Source of the DNA: Asparagopsis taxiformis
Taxonomy: Eukaryota; Rhodophyta; Florideophyceae; Bonnemaisoniales; Bonnemaisoniaceae
Direction of reading: 5' to 3'
Length of the DNA stretch: 64,000 nucleotides
Assembly (NCBI GenBank): GCA_030407315.1
Contig: JALQPE010001760.1
Coordinates: 1 to 64,000 of the forward strand
Part shown: positions 9,510 through 19,946 of the stretch, one piece after another
Layout: each line of letters starts with the position of its first letter
Numbering within the stretch: position 1 is the stretch's first letter
The notes under the pieces: generated by a model
The model's input: the letters and a program-made list of their open reading frames with translations, nothing else
What the model was told of the DNA's origin: nothing
Database searches by the model: none
Position numbers and translations under genes: made by a program

Positions 9510-9896
9510 TCAGAAAGTTGGATTCTGGTTTGGAAAGTATGTTCTGTTCATAGCGAAATCAGTGTTCTTTGCCACTTCGGCATCTGCCTCTTCACGAGAA
9601 GCTGCGAGCTTTGCCGCACGAGCGAGCTGTGCTGCCTCTGCTACCCGTGCTCGTCGGGCATTGATCTTGTCAAAATCTCCAAAGTCGGAGTCCGAATTAT
9701 CATAGACGTCATAGTCTGAATCCCCTTCCTGAGGTACGCGCTTCTCGGACAGAGGTTGTGCTGGCTTAGCACTGGATGAAGCATCCATACCTGCCTTGTC
9801 GGAGGGATTCGCATCGTCTCCAGTCGGGGTTGGTCGCACAGCGGCAGCTGCAGCAGCCGCAGAGCGAGTGACTCGACCTCTAGTCTTGGTCGGCAT
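9510..9896 (-). CDS. Ala-rich, acidic small protein, element-associated
   Basis: The start chosen is the ATG giving MPTKTRGRVTRS and 128 residues, because upstream in-frame sequence lacks a better start. The protein has a short basic head, an Ala run of eight, an acidic middle (DSDYDVYDNSDSDFGDFD) and a helical Ala/Arg/Glu-rich tail ending PNQNPTF. I do not recognise it. It is convergent with the DUF7869 pair and ends about 90 bases after it, so it may be a second gene of the same element. A CTATAAAT lies about 170 bases upstream. Composition alone cannot exclude a non-coding frame. Confidence 0.45.
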   Translation of the reverse strand: MPTKTRGRVTRSAAAAAAAVRPTPTGDDANPSDKAGMDASSSAKPAQPLSEKRVPQEGDSDYDVYDNSDSDFGDFDKINARRARVAEAAQLARAAKLAASREEADAEVAKNTDFAMNRTYFPNQNPTF

Positions 9897-11808
9897 TGCG
9901 ACAGCACGTTGCAGACGATGGCGAAACCTGAGCGCCGAAAGGTTGAACTCGACCACTAAAGGCGCACGCCAAAGAAAACGTAAGGCTGATCGCCAATCGT
10001 GAAGCATAAAAGTTATGCAAGAGAGGGAGGAAACCCAGGGACAAATTTCCGGCGCGCGTAATTTATAGTCAGCTTGGTGACTGGCTTGTGCGGTCGCTGA
10101 AGGAAGTTGCAAAATATTTCAAGCACGCGCGTGCGCACGCGAGGCCGAGGGTGGCCGACGAAATACGGTAAGAGCCCCGATCTGGGGGCAGGGGCGAAGG
10201 GTCGCTAATGTACGCAGCCGAAGGGGGCCGGTGGCAAGTGTTAACACACACACCAAAGCCGCAAGAGGCAGACACAAATGACGTAAAATCCCGAACTGGG
10301 AAGAAGTAATCACGCACGCGAGTATTACTAGCCGAAAGGGCTTTCGCGAAAAGGTGAACCACCTACGCACGCACGCCGAAAGTGCCGAACAGGCGGGAGT
10401 AGGCAATGCCGAATCTCTGGTTGCTTCAACCATGGCACTAACCGCAAAAGAAGCGGAGCCATGTCTGCGAAGAGTCGCTTTGGTACAAAGCCACCAACGA
10501 GCGCAAGCCTAATGAAATGCGATATACCGCCTAATTTTGAAATTTTTCCACCGGCGGCGGTGTGCCAATTTTTTTTGCTGAAATTTTATTTTTGGAAATG
10601 ATCAGACGCCGGGCAGTGCGCCAGTACCATACCACTGGCTCCCATTGGCTGGGCGCCAGAAATTCAAAAAGTTTGAACAGCCATGCAAGGCACGTGCTGC
10701 CACCTGCCAAATCTCGATCTCCCATAAACTAGGGGTTTTTTTGCATACCAGCCACGTGCCTCCTTGTATCAACTGGCTACGCGCAACACGTCAATCAACT
10801 TGACGGTAGAGACTCCACGACACCTTTGCAGTTACTAATTTCCGGAATTAGTTCCTATTTTCCGTTTAGGATTGCCTAAAAGTTTTCCAGGACCACCGGG
10901 GCCAATTAGGGACCAACCGGTCCACGTAACGGGCCAAGCGGACCATCCCCAAAATTTTTGGAATCTTTTGTTCCCATATAATATTCTTAAATACTGGGAT
11001 TGAGGAAGTTAACCTCAACTTACGAATGTCACTTCTATTTATAATATTTTTTCGGGACGACAAAAACCTTAGAGGGGGGCCCTGTACTAGTTATTTTAGG
11101 CTTACCCCGAATAGGCACGTGCTGCCACATGATTGGCCAAGTCCCAGCTCGGGACTCGCCAGTCAGGTAAGCGGTCCAACTGCCCACGAGGTACACTTGT
11201 AGGACCCTCCCTCACTGTAAACTACCTTACAGGTGAGCTGAGTGCTTACCGGACCTCGGGTCCACTACAACTGACCCACACGTGGTAATTTATTTTGGCC
11301 GAGCGCCTTTACACTGTCAACTAGTAACATGTATTACACTACCTGTGTTCTATGCAATGATCTTGCACCTGCTGATCCGGCTACAACCAATACTATTGGG
11401 CAACCACTTGGGTTCATGCAGCTCGCATGCATACCCTAATCAATAGCCAATAGTGTAGCTTTATTTCTACTAACTACTAGTACTTAAGCCCCTCCGACCA
11501 GCGGAGGGCGCCTATCCTGAAAAGGTAACGTAAATTTATTGGGACTTGCGACCCCATTGACACAGCACTTCACGGTCTTGCCGTTTATCTCAGTTCTAGA
11601 TTCCCTCCTCTTGATACAACGCTCTCACCAGCTTCGTTGCTCTACATTTTACGTCCCTTTCTCCATCGATACGCCCAGCGCGTGAGCACCCTCCCACTTA
11701 ACGTGGATTATTGGCTTACCGCCAACGCCAAAGCAGCGTGAATCTTTTGGATTCGTTTGCTCTACCATTCACCTCGCCACCGAGTCTGGGGACCCTGTAT
11801 GCATCTAG
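9897..11808. other. Non-coding, probably LTR-derived and degenerate copia sequence
   Basis: No gene is supported. The tract holds purine-rich stretches, a GCACGCGCGTGCGCACGCG alternating run near 10120, and repeated motifs built on GGCACGTGCTGCCAC. From about 11757 the sequence begins to resemble copia pol but has stops before 11809. This looks like layered remains of LTR elements. Confidence 0.4.
10689..11128. repeat. Direct repeat GGCACGTGCTGCCAC (two copies)
   Basis: The 15-mer GGCACGTGCTGCCAC is at 10689-10703 and again at 11114-11128, each followed by a purine-rich/ATTGGC-like context. It contains a CACGTG palindrome. It probably marks repeated LTR sequence in this tract. Confidence 0.55.
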
Positions 11809-12531
11809 CTACTACAACTACGATACCTGACGGACTGCACAGGCCCCGAGCTCCAATTCTTCATCAACGCCCTCGCTCGTTCATCGCACAAACCGACACG
11901 GCGACACTGGAAGCATCTGAAGAGACTTATCCGCTTCCTCAAACATACCCCCTCCCTCGGCATCTCCTTCCCCTCCACACCCCACGACGATCCACTCATA
12001 TCCTATGCCGACGCAGATTTTGCTAACGACAAGACCACAAGAAAATCTATCTCAGGCTCATTACACCTACTCCACGGATCCCCCATCCACTGGGCCTCCC
12101 AACGACAATCTCTCGTTGCACTCAGCACATGCGACGCAGAATTCATATCTATATCCGATACAATCAGACAAACGAACTGGATCGCCGGGATACTCAAAGA
12201 ACTCCGCATCATCCCGCAGCAGCACGCTATCACCACATATACCGACTCGCAATCCGCACTGCAAATCGCGACACGAACGGCACCAACTAAACGACGCAAA
12301 TTCATAGACATACGGTCCCACCATATTATCGACAACATCAACCAACAAATCAGGCTACTTTACAAACCAACGGACAAAATGTTAGCCGACATATTTACAA
12401 AGCCACTCTCGAACCCCGCATTCCAGCGCATATCAACACATCTATACGACTCTCAAACCCCCCCTCCCCCGACAACGGCCAAACATGCTCACCGCCCCTT
12501 GGCGACAGGGGGCGTGTCAGCAGGATGCTAA
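11809..12531 (+). pseudogene. Ty1/copia pol, 3' end (RNase H), 5'-truncated
   Basis: This frame reads as the last 240 residues of a copia polyprotein. It opens with LRYLTDCTGPELQFFINALA, the stretch before RNase H. It continues with SYADADFAND, RKSISGSLHLLHGSPIHWAS, ALSTCDAEFISIS and the terminal KPTDKMLADIFTKPL, all diagnostic of Ty1/copia. The Asp and Glu catalytic positions of RNase H are kept. Directly upstream (11806-11808) is a stop, and the preceding sequence fits only in shifted frames. Reverse transcriptase, integrase and gag are absent. It ends inside the start of the adjacent LTR, as usual for copia elements. Confidence 0.85.
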
Positions 12532-12698
12532 CGAACAAGAAGTCGCTAAGAGGCAGTGACCAAATTAGTCAGGATGCTAACAAAAGAAAGCTGTCCGACG
12601 CACCGCCATGACGCCGGCGAGAGTGAAACAAACAAACATATAATAGTAGATCACAGACTTTCGCAATAAAGAGGTAAGGATTCATTCTCCTTCTAACA
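12515..12698 (+). repeat. Ty1/copia 3' LTR (single copy)
   Basis: A purine tract GACAGGGGGCG directly precedes TGTCAGCAGG, the expected polypurine tract and TG start of a 3' LTR. An AATAAA lies at 12665-12670. The end at TAACA (12698) is a guess from the TG...CA rule. Without the other LTR the border is uncertain. Confidence 0.6.
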
Positions 12699-12740
12699 GA
12701 GTCTTCTAGCGGCAAAATTGGAACTGATCGTCTACTTTTT

Positions 12741-12922
12741 CAATCTAAACTACGGTGGTAAAATGTCGCCTCATATGAGGCCACTTGTCCGATAGACACT
12801 AGAATGAGCGACATGTATGGCTTACAAGTGTGTTACCGCACGCCCCAGAGGGCTCTTGTTTCAATTTAAATTTTAGGGGTAAAAAGTGGCCTCATATGAG
12901 GCCACCTGTCCGATAGACACGA
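12741..12922. repeat. Two 61-bp direct repeats with CCTCATATGAGG palindrome
   Basis: Unit 1 is 12741-12801 and unit 2 is 12862-12922, offset by 121 bases. Both contain CCTCATATGAGGCCAC followed by TGTCCGATAGACAC. The palindrome CCTCATATGAGG is exact in both. Flanking bases differ, so the duplication is not recent or the units are kept by selection. It lies between the copia LTR and the OHCU decarboxylase gene. Confidence 0.75.
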
Positions 12923-13342
12923 GCATTTTTTAGCAAAGCGATTTGAGTCGTAACCGAAAAAACCTTCAAGCATCCCACAAAAGGGATAATGCCAAATACC
13001 GCAAATAAAATTAAAACCAATATCTAGCACATAGTGGGCCAAGGCGCTAGGATCGTTGAGATTCTCAACGTGAGATGGTAACCTATTACCGATGTTCATT
13101 GGTTCCTTGCCTAGTCTGATACTCCGTTGCCTGCACACAGCTGCTGTCTGCCTGCAAGAGGGGTCTTCGTCTTGTACATGTATCGCACAGCTTTCTCAAT
13201 GGTGAAAGATACTTGTTTCAGTTGGGAAATGGGAGGACATATACGTGCCCACTCTCAGATACTAAGCAGTTTCCTTATATCACAGCACAACTGAAGAGGC
13301 GGTGATAGAACTGCGTGTGTATCCTAAAAGATGTGCAGATCT

Positions 13343-14068
13343 TCAATCGGAGAACTTGTTGGCTTGCTGCGTTGGCAGCAAATCAGTAACGGTATGTAGT
13401 TCGGCCAGAAGTTTACGGAGTCGCGACAGCATAATACGCTCCTCTTGTTCCGACGCGTTGCAAATCTCATCCGGATAACTGTTGCCGATGCGCGCCTGAA
13501 GTGCCTGTAGAACGTCTTGTGCGGTCATACCAGAGGCGAACTGAATGAACGTGAAACCAAACTTTTGAAAGTACTCATCATTCAGCTTGGCGAGTTCATC
13601 ATGGATCTTGTTGTCTGTCTCGTAAATCCTCCTCTGCTCCATCTTGCTCTGGGCAAGGAAGCGCGAATCGGGGGCGAACTTGAGTCCGAGGCGCGGGTGT
13701 GCGGCGAATGCCTGTAGTTTGTCACTCTCGCCTATATCGCGCCAGATTTGGGTCGAAACCTGCAAGAAGGACTCCTCTGTTTCGTAGGGACGTTTGGATA
13801 TCATGGCGTGCACGAACGCTTGACTTGCGCAAGCCTCTATCAGATACTGGAACAGCTCATCTTCTGGGAGGGTGTTCAGAATTTGCACAGGCTGCATGAG
13901 GCCGGGCAGGACTTGAGAGCTGTTGCGGCTGCTGGAGATCGTGTGTGTTCGTAGTAGTTGGTGAGTTTGAATATTGAGAGAAACTTCATGTTGAAAGGTC
14001 TTGGGTAGATTTCTTTGGGTTTTTGAGCGTGCGCGAGTGGGACGGAATGTGAAAATGAAGATTATCAT
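13343..14068 (-). CDS. OHCU decarboxylase (urate degradation)
   Basis: The 241-residue product matches 2-oxo-4-hydroxy-4-carboxy-5-ureidoimidazoline decarboxylase, the step that yields (S)-allantoin after urate oxidase and HIU hydrolase. The catalytic-loop motif AAHPRLG is present with its His. It is followed by SKMEQRRI (conserved Glu/Gln), LNDEYFQKFGFTFIQFASG and the terminal RIGNSYPDEI...RL region. The family core is about 165 residues and begins near Met58 (MQPVQILNTLP, ATG at 13897). The 57 residues before it are rich in Arg, Ser and Thr and could be an organelle-targeting leader or non-coding. The reading is uninterrupted, with no intron seen. The Harbinger element inserted 92 bases upstream of the first ATG, so the promoter may have been displaced. 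Confidence 0.85.
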   Translation of the reverse strand: MIIFIFTFRPTRARSKTQRNLPKTFQHEVSLNIQTHQLLRTHTISSSRNSSQVLPGLMQPVQILNTLPEDELFQYLIEACASQAFVHAMISKRPYETEESFLQVSTQIWRDIGESDKLQAFAAHPRLGLKFAPDSRFLAQSKMEQRRIYETDNKIHDELAKLNDEYFQKFGFTFIQFASGMTAQDVLQALQARIGNSYPDEICNASEQEERIMLSRLRKLLAELHTVTDLLPTQQANKFSD

Positions 14069-14159
14069 TACAAAATAGAGGGTTGCATGAAATGGCTCTG
14101 AAAACCATTGTTAATCGGGTTTACAGTCGACTTGTTGAATACGTGTTTGTTAGTGTAAT

Positions 14160-14907
14160 AGACGATTTCTGGTGTTGCCATATGGGAATATATGGAAATT
14201 GCATGGAAATGTTTGTGGCGCATTTTGCTCAGCAGGCGGTGCCAGTACGGAGCCGAGTTTTGGCATACGTACGCCTGGGGGGAACTGGGTTACGATCTTA
14301 CAGCGTAAATGTTAGGGCTAGAGAAGTAGAAGTTTTGCTCGAAAGTTTAATTGTGTGACGTAACGGCCTCGCTCCTAGTAACGCGCTATAGTAAAAGACA
14401 GTTGTCCCCGAATCGAGATCCTGAGATATGCTGCTGCACTGCGCGAGATTTTGCACTCATCAATCTCATTTGGCTGTCTTTGCATGCGAACGCCAAGACA
14501 GATGAAAAGCTGCGGCCTCAGCTTAGCTGCAAGCAATTAATCAATTTCGAAAGGCAGTCAGTTGAAGTGAGATATGCCTTTGCAACTAGCACTGCCTGCT
14601 TGTCCAGCACTCCGAGAAGCCATGGTTGTGAAATTCATCGACGATGACGTTTGGTGTGCGCCGTGCAGAACGCAAACCTAACGTCATCTGCGATCAATTT
14701 GTAATCCTTTGCAAATCGTACCGTTGCTCTCTATATTCTGTGCAGTGGTTCTACAGCAGTGCAGGTATTCTTCATCGGAATGAATGCAGTTCCGTGAGAA
14801 TAGCAACACATCGTGGGATATTCTATAAAATGAATGAGCAGAAGTGTCATCAGTGCTATAAATCACCCTTATGCAGATGGGTGATAGCATGGTTGTATGG
14901 ATGCGCG
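14160..14907 (+). repeat. Harbinger left terminal inverted repeat
   Basis: This matches the reverse complement of 21653-22400 over 748 bases with no length difference. Its open frames translate identically at both ends. No function beyond transposase recognition is apparent. Confidence 0.9.
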
Positions 14908-15006
14908 GTTGGGATACATTGGGTATAAATGTTTGAAAATGAAGACCCTGGTCGTGAACGAAAGAGCAGTTGATGAACAGGGGGAAGAAAAGTGTTCTAT
15001 CAAGAA

Positions 15007-16155
15007 ATGACCCGAGTTCGTACACAAAGACAACATACCGTTTCCCGTTCGAGAACGAAGACGGGGACCTGCCTTTTGGCCGTAACAACATGTAGTGTCA
15101 TGAAAGCGCCTATGATTTCGGCAATGATGTTGAAGGCAGCTGCAGAAGAATACTCTGATTACATGCTCCGTCTTGAGCGAAAGGCAAAAATATATGCTGG
15201 AAGATTCGACTTACATGAGCTTGACGACTTCGAATGCTTGCGAAGGTTCAGATTTGGAAAGGTGGAGTTGAACAGGATTCTATATGCAATGGGCTGGCAG
15301 GGAATTATTCTGAAAACGGAGAGAGGGGAGTACAAAGCCACTGGAACAGAGGCATTCTGTTTGCTGCTCCGACGTCTCAGCTCACCTTGCATTTGGAGAG
15401 ATCTCGAGGAAGAGTTTCATAGATCTTCTACAGCGCTATGTGAGATATTCTACTTTGCTCTGGAACTATTTCATGAAGAATTCAAAACTTTGGTGACCTC
15501 GTTCTGTTCTTCGTTCATACAGGAAAGAAGTAATATGTATGCTTCAAAGGTTCATGAATCTGGGGCACCACTAGATAGCTGCGTGGGTTTTATAGATGCC
15601 ACTAACATATACATATCGAGGCCGAAGGGAAGCATGCAAAGAGCAACTTACAATGGCCACAAACGACGAAATTGTATTAAATTTCAAGCGATGACGCTTC
15701 CAGATGGGCTTATTTTCAACGTATTTGGTCCTATCGAAGGCCGCCGTCATGACATTATTCTGTTTCGCAATTCAGAACTTGAACAGAGTCTTCAGCAATC
15801 GCTTATGGTGCATGGAAGGCAATTCTACGTTTATGCGGATTCAGCATACGTTTTGAGGCCTTATATGATGGTAGGATTTCGGCAGCCATATATCTTTGAG
15901 GAGGAAGCACTATTCAACAAAAGAATGGCTTCCGCGCGCATATCTGTAGAATGGGCGTTTCATGAAGTTAAGAAATACTTCACGCATTTAGACTATCCAC
16001 GCAAATTGCGAGTGGGAATGTCTCCGGTTGGACTTTGGTACATATGTGCATGTGTTTTGACTAACTTCCATACCTGCATATATGGATCACAAACAAGTCT
16101 ATACTTCGATTGTAGCCCCCCCACCATAGAAGAGTACATTTCGATGAGTGATTAG
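15007..16155 (+). CDS. PIF/Harbinger DDE transposase (HARBI1-like)
   Basis: The 382-residue protein is a DDE_Tnp_4 family transposase. The first catalytic Asp is in CVGFIDATNIYISRP, the second in YVYADSAYVLRP, and the Glu in RISVEWAFHEVKKYF. The linking motif YNGHKRRNCIKFQAMTLPDG and FGPIEGRRHDIILFRNS are typical of PIF/Harbinger. The N-terminal half has the helical region usual before the core (LRRFRFGKVELNRIL). I chose the first ATG (15007), because upstream in-frame sequence begins with GTG. Length fits the family. It should cut and join the terminal repeats together with the SANT protein encoded at the other end. Confidence 0.9.
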   Translation: MTRVRTQRQHTVSRSRTKTGTCLLAVTTCSVMKAPMISAMMLKAAAEEYSDYMLRLERKAKIYAGRFDLHELDDFECLRRFRFGKVELNRILYAMGWQGIILKTERGEYKATGTEAFCLLLRRLSSPCIWRDLEEEFHRSSTALCEIFYFALELFHEEFKTLVTSFCSSFIQERSNMYASKVHESGAPLDSCVGFIDATNIYISRPKGSMQRATYNGHKRRNCIKFQAMTLPDGLIFNVFGPIEGRRHDIILFRNSELEQSLQQSLMVHGRQFYVYADSAYVLRPYMMVGFRQPYIFEEEALFNKRMASARISVEWAFHEVKKYFTHLDYPRKLRVGMSPVGLWYICACVLTNFHTCIYGSQTSLYFDCSPPTIEEYISMSD

Positions 16156-16254
16156 TACAAATCTGTGCTGGTAGACAAAACTAATGGAAACATAGTGAAA
16201 ATGTAAAGCTCTAGCATCACAATCTGACGTCCATGATGAAATTTTACTTTCCAT

Positions 16255-17990
16255 TCATTTCATAGGCTTGATGGATCGGATCACAATACCGCTATACTCA
16301 AATTGTTTGCCTTCCTTCAACTCTATTGCTCCTCTCCCCGGCAGGAATCCCATTCGAAAGTTGGGAACAACCTCATCCTCGTCACTGCTTTCAGAATTAG
16401 TGGATGACTTTCCCAGCGCCTGGCCCGAATGAAGTTCGGGCACGCGTTTGGTTTGTTCAGGGAGCGCTGATGATGCAAAATTTGATGACAAATCCATTGT
16501 AATTCGTTGCTGAGGACGAGATGATATATCTGGAACAAGCGCACTGACGTCTTCTTGACTTCCCGTACGCTGCGCAGCAGTGTCATCGGGATGTTCATTT
16601 GTGATCGATACAGGTGTTTCCGCATCTTCTCGGGTAGGCCGAGTGAACAGAGACCGAAATTTTGATGAACTTGCAGCTGCCGTATTGGTGAAAGGTGCCT
16701 TGTTGTTAAGTTTGCGGTCAGCAAGATCCCGGAAAAGAAACATATCCTGGAACAGAAGTTCTGTCTCAAATTTTTCTACAATTGCAGCTCGGAAGCAGGT
16801 TCCGCTAAACTATTACGTCGCGCAGCAACAACAACATTTCTTGCTGCAACATAAGCATCGCGTGTTTCGCGGTGTTTTCGCATCCCTTCCTCATTAAATC
16901 GCAAGGCAGCTTCTAGGCGTTGCTTGAAACGAGGAAGCAGGCGATCCAAAGCCCAAAAACATCGACGTGTGGCCGTTTTAGGACGTACCTTGCGGTTGAT
17001 ATCCGATAAATACATGATAGTGGATAAAAGAGTATGGTATTGAAAGTCGTCCAGAACAATTTTGACAACTGGGAAGTGGAGGTCCATCTGTACACGGGGA
17101 AGATGCTTGAGGGCTTTGAGCTTTTCATCTCTTCCAGGAAAAGCATATGCCAATGCAGGGCTTTTAGTAATGGCAATTCGCAATTCACCGTCCGTTGGTT
17201 CAATAGCTTGTCGGGAACATTCTCGAACGAGACCAGCCCATTGACCTCTTCTTCTTGTCGAATTTGGGTCAAGAATCCATGACTTTAAATCATTACTAGA
17301 ATTTCCCGGCTCCCAGTTTAAAACCAAGCCACGCATATATAGTACTTTATGTACAATTGGAGAGGATGAATCTTCAATGAAAACTGGTTTCCAGAGATGA
17401 TTTGTAGAATATACTCGAAGAGAATCCATTCCAAGGGTCGCAGTATAAGGCCTTTCTCGGACGCTACTTGCATCTTCGTATTGAATGACGACATTTTCGA
17501 CGTCGATTTGAATATTGTCGACAATTTCGGTGACCACCCTGCATGTGAATCGCCAGCCCCAACGGGCGACACGACTAGAAGTTAGTGGCGCGTCATTGGC
17601 ATAAAATGCGGTATCATCAGCAGCAGTGGAAGGATCGGAGGAATCAGCCGAGCGCACAGAGGACTTTGCATCACGGACAGCTTCATCTGTGGCGAGCTTT
17701 GCTGCTTTGAGGCGACGCTCACGAAGTTCAAGGGCGGTCTGGTCACCGTCAGTGACTGGGGAAGCGACGACAGTGACGTCATGCATAAAAATGCGTGCAG
17801 GAGCAGAGCGCTAAGTCTTCCACGGCACTTCAAGGCGTAGAATCCCGATGTACCTGCAGTTACAGTGACGGGAAGATCGAGACCTACCGTTTTGAACTGA
17901 ACGGCCAGTGCATCCGGACGGAGGCACAAATGAGTGAGTTCGAGAGCTCCGCGTCAGACGCCCACGAAAGCTGATACCGACCGTGACCGG
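16255..17990 (-). pseudogene. VPS13 (chorein) N-terminal fragment, broken
   Basis: VPS13 is a very large bridge-like lipid transfer protein acting at membrane contact sites. The minus strand reads its start: SDAELELTHLCLRPDALA, DLPVTVTAG, YIGILRLEVPWKT, then RVVTEIVDNIQIDVENVVIQ YED and FRDLADRKL. At least three lesions interrupt it. The frame changes at about 17852, after VTVTAG. An in-frame TAG follows VPWKT at 17811-17813. A second frame change falls at about 16776-16790, before VEKFETELLFQDMFLF. It ends after about 550 codons, although the family usually exceeds 3000 residues. It sits inside the Harbinger element, head-to-head with the V-ATPase fragment, so it is a captured copy and not the working gene. 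Confidence 0.85.
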
Positions 17991-18429
17991 ATCAGCTCAG
18001 TTCTGGATCCGTCACGCCTGACACTATCTTCGTCACGTTATTCTCATATTCACCACACAGATTGGTACAACCACATAATCGCTGCTGCGTTGTACCTATC
18101 CGCAACTTAAGATAGCTACATGCCTAACCGCTAATCCTTCTTCACATTTCTTATCAGTCCACTCCAAGCGCTCAGTCTCCCAGTCCTTCTTTGGCCACAG
18201 TGCCAGAGCTAATACCCAAGACGAGGCGCCGAAGCAGCAACCCGGCGGTGGCCACCGCCGGTACAATGCGCGATCCATATACAACTTTGGCCTCTTTGGG
18301 CAGACGAGCAAACTCTGGCCTCCGCGTCTCATCACTTACCGATGGCGACTGTAATCAGCCAAAAAAAAGCTTTCTCGCAAGAATTCCTTCGCCTCATTTA
18401 GTCGCCAACGCACAGCTAGGATCGGTTCT
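17991..18429. promoter_or_regulatory. Captured divergent spacer between VPS13 and V-ATPase a fragments
   Basis: The two fragments point away from each other and keep their coding starts at either side of this roughly 440-base spacer. It therefore probably contains the original shared promoter region of a head-to-head host gene pair. No clear TATA box was seen. Short first exons could also be hidden here. Confidence 0.4.
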
Positions 18430-19517
18430 CTCTTCCGCTCAGAACATATAACTCTGGTTCGTCTCTATTTCGATCGCGCTGCAGCCCACGACACTGTTGA
18501 TGAACTTGGGGAGCTCGGCCTGTGACAATTCAAAAACCTCAATGAAAATCAATCTTCATTTCAGCGTACCTTCTCCGATAATGTTCGCCGCTGTGATGAC
18601 ATGCTGCGTGTCATCTGCTTCATCATATCAGAGATTGACCGAACCCCCAATTTAATTCAGGCCCCCTCTTCCTGAAATGCTCCAGGCAACATGCCTACTT
18701 TCCGTCTTGACGATCTTAATGCACACCTCGCAAGTCTTGAGCATTCTTTGGTAGAAATGAACGGGAACACTGAAGCCCTTACCTCCCAGTACAACGAAAC
18801 CGTTGAGTTGCGCTGTGTCCTAGAGCGTACTGCAGAGTTCTTCCGATCTGCTCGGCAAATTCAAGATCCTTCGCTTCCTAACTCTGCTACAACGAAAGTT
18901 CCCGGTTCTGGACTCATTTCAGATGTGATGAACAAGATATCTGCGCTATCAGATACTCCTACCATTGTTGTAGATGACTATGCTGATGCATCTCCGTCTT
19001 CCTTTGGTGCCGGAATAGGTATACATCAAACGAAGCGTAGCCAGTCAAGCCTCCTGTCTTTCTTTACAGGTACTATCTCAAGGGAAAAATTTCCGCATTT
19101 GAGCACATTCTGTTCCGAGCAACTCACAGGAATTGTATTGTGCGTTATGCCGATGTCGACGAGAAACTTATTGATCCCGATACCAAGGAGGAGACTGAAA
19201 AGAGCGTGTTCATGGTCTTCTTCTCCGGTTCTGCGGTCAGAATGAAAGTAGCAAAGATTTATGACGCGTTCAATGCGAACTGCTACTCTGTCCCAGAGGA
19301 TCATGCAAGCCAGATGGCTGCTTTCAACAAATGCAAAAATCTTCTAAATGAACTTGAGGCAATCATGTATTCCAGTTCTTCTCACAGACTCGACATCCTC
19401 CGAGATGTTAGTCAAAAGATTTGTCATGGCGTGAAAAAGTTAAACGAGACATGGGTATCTTCAACACTCTTTTCATTTGAATTTGTTCACCTATTGCAGG
19501 AGTGTAAATGTCCGTGA
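18430..19517 (+). pseudogene. V-type H+-ATPase V0 subunit a, N-terminal fragment, broken
   Basis: Subunit a forms the proton half-channels and cytosolic arm of the V-ATPase. The reading starts LFRSEHITLVRLYFDRA, then AAHDTVDELGELGL, QFKNLN, RRCDDMLR, LDDLNAHLASLEHSL, LLSFFTGTISREKF, and RYADVDEKLIDPDTKEETEK with SVFMVFFSG. Lesions are a TGA at 18523-18525, a second TGA at about 18676 and a frame change near 19085-19095 in an A-run. Both stops could come from CGA by C-to-T change. A GTATCT...TTGCAG stretch after NETW looks like a retained intron, so the copy came from DNA, not mRNA. Only the cytosolic N-terminal third is present; no membrane segments follow. It is cargo of the Harbinger element. 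Confidence 0.88.
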
Positions 19518-19946
19518 CGACCTGGATGATGAGGAGAGGCGCAATGAAGCACTGCCGATTTCGTTCATCACTGCGCGACATGTTTTTACAGCTTTAACGT
19601 AGTGCGTTTAGTATGGAAAAAAATGGATGGATACGCTTCTAGCTGAGTTCAACATCTTTCAGGTTTATGAATATGTATGTGAGCTTCCCTTCCCCTCTTG
19701 AATACGGATCCAAACTCAATATTTTATCTATCTGCTATAAGTATAAGTTATGGCATTTCACAAAACATAAGCCTGAAGTTGGTTCGTTTTCTGCGTTTGA
19801 ATGGAACTACATCCAAGAACTACAGTCATGACAAGAGAAATCAAAACATGCTGATGAAGGGTGGTTCCAAGAAGGGTTTACTTAGGTATCGAAGGGATCT
19901 AAAACGGTAGATGCGATGTAAGAAATCCAAAAAACCTTCATTAAGC
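19518..19946. other. Harbinger internal spacer, no gene seen
   Basis: AT-rich sequence between the V-ATPase fragment and the SANT gene. No credible protein, RNA or repeat was found. Confidence 0.4.

Noticed and set aside
17811..17853. Possible 43-base GT-AG intron in VPS13
   Set aside because: The would-be intron encodes YIGILRLEVPWKT, a conserved part of the chorein domain, and removing it does not restore the frame.
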